Both the position numbers and the translations under genes were made by a program. A DNA stretch of 9,361 bases, from the NCBI GenBank assembly GCA_947490035.1, contig CANLGS010000095.1, positions 1 through 9,361 of the forward strand, in the 5' to 3' direction. Position 1 is the first letter of the stretch, and every line of letters starts with the position of its first letter. Origin of the DNA: Gemmataceae bacterium. GTDB taxonomy: Bacteria > Planctomycetota > Planctomycetia > Gemmatales > Gemmataceae. Below, in pieces: positions 6,872-9,361 of this stretch. The notes beneath the pieces are model-generated. The model was given only the letters and a program-made list of their open reading frames with translations, was not told the DNA's origin and made no database searches.

Positions 6872-6876
6872 ATACG
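6856..6876. promoter_or_regulatory. 21-bp palindrome, probable operator for the ribbon-helix-helix antitoxin
   Basis: The arms CGTATTGCAT and ATGCAATACG are perfect 10-bp reverse complements around a single central T. The site begins 52 bp upstream of the antitoxin ATG and overlaps the candidate -10 box. Antitoxins of the TacA/DUF1778 family bind palindromes like this as ribbon-helix-helix dimers, and toxin binding adjusts repression. It stands out as AT-rich in a GC-rich context. The symmetry is seen directly; operator function is inferred from position and family. Confidence 0.75.
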
Positions 6877-6895
6877 CGGCAGTAAACTCCTACCT

Positions 6896-6900
6896 GGAGG
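6896..6900 (+). promoter_or_regulatory. Strong Shine-Dalgarno GGAGG fixing the antitoxin start
   Basis: GGAGG sits 7 nt before ATG 6908. This supports that start over the upstream in-frame ATG at 6797, which would place the operator inside the coding region and add residues unlike the family. Confidence 0.85.
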
Positions 6901-6907
6901 TATTCCG

Positions 6908-7210
6908 ATGGGCAAAACACCGACGAACGGCTCCGGGCGAACGAACTCGCCCAGCCCGCTGATGGTTCGACTCGACGAGGAGAGCAAAGACGCGCTGACC
7001 CTTGCGGCGGGGTTGCGCGGCATCAGCGTGAGCGACTACGTTCGCCAGGTCACCGTTTCGCAGGCCCGCAAGGAGGTCGCGGCAGCCACCGAGCAGACAA
7101 TCGCGATGACGCCGGAGGAACAACTCGCGTTCTGGACGGCACTCAACGCGCCCGTCAAACTGACCGCGGCTCAGAAGAAACTCGGTAAAGTGATGCGGGG
7201 CGAATGGTGA
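6908..7210 (+). CDS. TacA-type (DUF1778) ribbon-helix-helix antitoxin
   Basis: The 100-residue product starts MGKTPTNGSG. Residues ~18-50 form a ribbon-helix-helix: the strand LMVRLDEES, a helix through KDALTLAAGLRG, and a helix beginning SVSDYVRQVTV. The C-terminal part (MTPEEQLAFWTALNAPVK onward, ~67-85) resembles the segment by which this family wraps and blocks its GNAT toxin. As a dimer it should neutralise the downstream toxin by direct contact and repress the operon at the palindrome at 6856-6876. Its stop codon overlaps the toxin start in ATGGTGA, implying translational coupling with antitoxin first. Length and order are typical for the family. I am sure of the family and less sure of the exact partner specificity. 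Confidence 0.9.
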   Translation: MGKTPTNGSGRTNSPSPLMVRLDEESKDALTLAAGLRGISVSDYVRQVTVSQARKEVAAATEQTIAMTPEEQLAFWTALNAPVKLTAAQKKLGKVMRGEW

Positions 7211-7731
7211 GCGGTGTCCTCTTTCCAACCGGGTTCCGGCTCGAACGGTTGGTGAAAGCCCACCCCCGCAGGGCGTTCCGCAGCGGGCAAACCGAGGTCG
7301 ATGACTGGCTCGCGACGAAGGCACTTCAGAACCAGGACAAGCACCTCTCCGCGACGAAGGTACTCCTCGACGAATCCGGCGCGATTGCCGGTTACTACAC
7401 GCTCGCAACAGGACAGGTCGATTTCAGCGATCTCCCACCCGAAGCGGCCAAGAAGCTCCCGCGACGGATGCTGCCGGTCGCGGTGCTGGTGTGGCTCGGC
7501 GTATCCGCCGACCGACAGGGACAAGGGCTGGGTCGGTTGCTCCTCGCACAGGCGCTTCGTGACTGCTACGACGCCGGGCAAATGTTCTCCTTCATCGCGG
7601 TTGTCCTCGATTGTGTCGATGACACATCCAAAGCGTTCTACCAGCACTTCGACTTCGCCGAACTCCCCGGCCGCCCCTACCGGCTGTTTCTCACCGCCGC
7701 TCAACTCGAAGCGATGATGTCGGGCGCGTAG
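7204..7731 (+). CDS. TacT-type GNAT acetyltransferase toxin
   Basis: The 175-residue protein has the layout of TacT/AtaT-like toxins, which use acetyl-CoA to acetylate the amino group of aminoacyl-tRNA and stop translation. The N-terminal SGQTEVDDWLATKA (~28-40) matches the family's (C/S)G-x-x-x-(L/V)-D-x-WL signature. IAGYYTLATGQV (61-72) is the central strand. WLGVSADRQGQGLGRLLL (97-114) carries the acetyl-CoA pyrophosphate loop QGQGLG (Q-x-x-G-x-G). AFYQHFDFAELP (~144-155) holds Tyr146 at the place of the conserved catalytic Tyr. The C-terminus LFLTAAQLEAMM is normal, so the toxin looks intact. Its ATG overlaps the antitoxin stop by 7 nt and there is no separate strong promoter. Which tRNA it modifies cannot be told from sequence alone. 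Confidence 0.9.
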   Translation: MVSGVLFPTGFRLERLVKAHPRRAFRSGQTEVDDWLATKALQNQDKHLSATKVLLDESGAIAGYYTLATGQVDFSDLPPEAAKKLPRRMLPVAVLVWLGVSADRQGQGLGRLLLAQALRDCYDAGQMFSFIAVVLDCVDDTSKAFYQHFDFAELPGRPYRLFLTAAQLEAMMSGA

Positions 7732-7763
7732 CGCGTTCACCTCGACCGAACTTCCGCCGCTGC

Positions 7764-7792
7764 TTGACCGTACTTGTGGCAGAACCTAGCGT
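7764..7792 (+). promoter_or_regulatory. Candidate promoter of the GT-C-like membrane protein gene
   Basis: TTGACC (7764-7769) and TAGCGT (7787-7792) are 17 bp apart in the short gap after the toxin gene, with transcription starting about 35 nt before the GTG start. The -35 box is near consensus and the -10 is only TAnnnT. The gap suggests the membrane protein gene is not part of the toxin-antitoxin operon. Confidence 0.4.
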
Positions 7793-7803
7793 GATACCAC
7801 GCT
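7788..7803. repeat. Inverted repeat AGCGTG-ATAC-CACGCT in the tacT / membrane-protein gap
   Basis: The 6-bp arms are perfect with a 4-nt loop. The repeat overlaps the candidate -10 box of the downstream gene and lies 57 nt past the toxin stop. It could be an operator, or the stem of a weak terminator for the toxin-antitoxin transcript. No U-tract follows, which argues against a classical terminator. A second small palindrome, GCACTTGTGC, lies at 7805-7814. Confidence 0.4.
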
Positions 7804-7833
7804 CGCACTTGTGCCATCATTGATGAGGTCGTC

Positions 7834-9361
7834 GTGAAGTTGTCCGCACCACCGCCGCCACCGAGTGACGGCGCGCCCGGCACACCGGACGGACAGCCCA
7901 AACCCGACCCGACCGCGGCGCCTGGAACTCCGGTCGCTGACGCTCCCGGCTCGCCAAGTCCCGCGACCGGGCCGAAGCTCGCCGCGTGGCCCGCGTGGTA
8001 CAGCGGCGTCGATTCCGCGCTCGTCGGGCTGGTCGTCGCGTTCGCGTTCGTCGCGGCGTCGTTCGTCGCGCGCAACTCGGACATGTGGATTCACCTCGCG
8101 GCCGGCAAGCGGCTGTTCGCGGGCGAATACTTCCCCGGCGGCAGCGACCCGTTCAGCTACGCCGCCGAAGGCCGCACGTGGGTGAACCACAGTTGGCTCA
8201 CCGACGCCGTCGCGTACCTCCTCTACGGCGGCACCGGCAAGGTTCTCGTCGGCGCCAAGGCGGTCGTCGTCGCGCTCGCGTTCGCTACCCTCATCGCGAT
8301 CCGTCGGCCGAAGTTCGCGCTGTGGCCGTGGGCCGCGTGCGCGTGCGTCGGGGTACTCGCCGCCGCGCCGCAGTTCACCCTCCGCCCGCTCGTCGTGTCC
8401 ATGCTCCTGCTCGCGGACACGCTGTACCTGCTGTTCCGGATGCCGCAAAAGAAAGACTCGTGGCGGTTCCCCGGCGCCATCGGGGTCACGTTCTGGGTGT
8501 GGGCGAACTGCGACCAGTGGTTCTTCGTCGGCCCGCTCGCGCTCGCGCTCCTGATCCTCGGCGACCTCGTCCAGAAGTACGGCTTCAACACCCCGGACGA
8601 ACCACTCGGCGACCCGGACGCGGAGCCGCTCGGCCGGTTGCCGGACACCGCGACTCTCGCCAAAGCTTTGGGGATCGGCCTGCTCGCGTGCATGCTCACG
8701 CCACACCACATCCGCATCTGGGAGCTGCCGTTCGAGATGACCGGCGCGAGCGGCGTCGAAGCCGATCCGCGGCTGCGGCAGATGCTCCTCGCCCCGCACG
8801 ACAACCTGTACCTGAACAACGCCTCGCTCGGCTACAACGCGAACGGTCTCGCCTACGCGATCCTGTTCGTGGCCGGTGCCGCGGCGTTCGGGGTCGGCAG
8901 CGTGCTGGGCGTCGGGCGGGTCCGCATCGCTCACGTCGCGCTGTGGCTCGGGTTCGGCGTCCTCAGCCTGCTCAGCGTCTACGCCATCCCGTTCTTCGCG
9001 CTCGTCGCGGTGCCGCTGGTGGCCGCGCAGTTGAACGCCTTCAGCGCGAACGCCGAACTGAAGACGTGGGGCGACCGGCGGACCCGGCTGCTGCTGATCG
9101 GCTCGTCCGGCGGGCGCGTCCTGTCGGTCGTCGCGATATCCGTGCTGTGCGTGCTGGCGTACCCCGGCTGGGTCCACCCGGACACGCCCGTCGCGGCCTA
9201 CGCGCGGCGCGTGGCGTGGGCGGTCGAACCGGAGCCGGGGATGGTGCAGGCGGCGGAACAGCTCCAGCAGTGGCACACCGCCGGTACGCTGGGCGCCGAC
9301 GCGCGCGGGTTCATCACGAACACCGACCTCGCGAACTACGCAGCCTGGTACGCGCCGGCGG
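7834..9361 (+). CDS. Polytopic membrane protein, GT-C glycosyltransferase-like (3' end beyond window)
   Basis: The frame runs from GTG 7834, with GAGG 5 nt upstream, to the right edge without a stop, giving 509 residues. Residues 1-55 are Pro/Gly/Ala-rich, cytoplasmic-looking and low in complexity. Several hydrophobic segments follow at about 62-79, 137-156, 163-180, 186-202, 213-243, 277-290, 338-360, 367-400 and 428-442. After the first segment comes SDMWIHLAAGKRL (82-94), then GSDPFSYAAEGRTWVNHSWL (103-122). This is the D-x-W-x-H...DPFSY...W-x-N-H-x-W-L pattern I associate with uncharacterised GT-C-fold proteins, where an acidic residue in the first periplasmic loop is catalytic. FTLRPLVVSML and LACMLTPHH also fit that group. 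Residues from ~465 begin a soluble-looking segment. Donor, acceptor and pathway are unknown, and a non-enzymatic role is possible. It is separated from the toxin gene by 102 bp. Confidence 0.7.
   Translation, partial: MKLSAPPPPPSDGAPGTPDGQPKPDPTAAPGTPVADAPGSPSPATGPKLAAWPAWYSGVDSALVGLVVAFAFVAASFVARNSDMWIHLAAGKRLFAGEYFPGGSDPFSYAAEGRTWVNHSWLTDAVAYLLYGGTGKVLVGAKAVVVALAFATLIAIRRPKFALWPWAACACVGVLAAAPQFTLRPLVVSMLLLADTLYLLFRMPQKKDSWRFPGAIGVTFWVWANCDQWFFVGPLALALLILGDLVQKYGFNTPDEPLGDPDAEPLGRLPDTATLAKALGIGLLACMLTPHHIRIWELPFEMTGASGVEADPRLRQMLLAPHDNLYLNNASLGYNANGLAYAILFVAGAAAFGVGSVLGVGRVRIAHVALWLGFGVLSLLSVYAIPFFALVAVPLVAAQLNAFSANAELKTWGDRRTRLLLIGSSGGRVLSVVAISVLCVLAYPGWVHPDTPVAAYARRVAWAVEPEPGMVQAAEQLQQWHTAGTLGADARGFITNTDLANYAAWYAPA

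Noticed and set aside
6797..6907. An upstream in-frame ATG (6797) extending the antitoxin to 137 residues
   Set aside because: The extension would run through the palindrome and promoter region. The ATG at 6908 has a strong GGAGG at proper spacing and gives the usual family length.
7786..9276. A 496-codon minus-strand open frame opposite the membrane-protein gene
   Set aside because: Its product is Arg/Asp/Glu/Pro-rich with no recognisable domain. The plus-strand frame has clear membrane segments and family motifs. Long antisense frames are expected at this GC content.

Overview
This 9.4 kb window looks like GC-rich bacterial chromosome, most likely from a planctomycete of the Gemmata type. 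That placement is inference. It rests on the style of the genes: a giant coiled-coil protein joining an FHA-like N-terminus to a degenerate Ser/Thr-kinase domain, the short helical domain in front of the kinase, and a large GT-C-like membrane protein with a proline-rich N-terminus. No rRNA, tRNA, transposase or cas gene was found.

Layout. (1) 1-3541, minus strand: one uninterrupted frame of at least 1180 codons that runs off the left edge. It encodes an FHA-like domain, about 750 residues of coiled coil, and a kinase-like domain whose catalytic residues are replaced (a pseudokinase). (2) 3542-3981: 440 bp without a gene but rich in structure. It holds two copies of a hairpin element 72 bp apart, a perfectly phased array of eight 8-bp repeats, and a 7-bp-arm hairpin downstream of the next gene. 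(3) 3982-6761, minus strand: an MmeI-like (type IIL/IIG) restriction-modification gene, nuclease and adenine methyltransferase in one polypeptide. It is split into two frames at a C6 tract on the coding strand, and one extra C would restore a 926-residue protein. (4) 6762-6907: divergent promoter region with a 21-bp near-perfect palindrome. (5) 6908-7731, plus strand: a TacA-TacT type toxin-antitoxin pair (ribbon-helix-helix antitoxin and GNAT acetyltransferase toxin) whose frames overlap by 7 nt. (6) 7732-7833: short intergenic with a candidate promoter and an inverted repeat. (7) 7834 to the right edge, plus strand: a polytopic membrane protein resembling GT-C glycosyltransferase-like proteins, incomplete at its 3' end.

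How it fits together. The restriction-modification gene and the toxin-antitoxin pair form a small, divergently transcribed accessory block between two larger genes that look like resident planctomycete genes. The palindrome between them is placed to autoregulate the toxin-antitoxin operon and might also influence the restriction-modification promoter. The best leads are the frameshift at the methyltransferase core, the two kinds of repeat in the 440-bp gap, and the apparently non-catalytic kinase. Nothing here proves a wholly new defence system.
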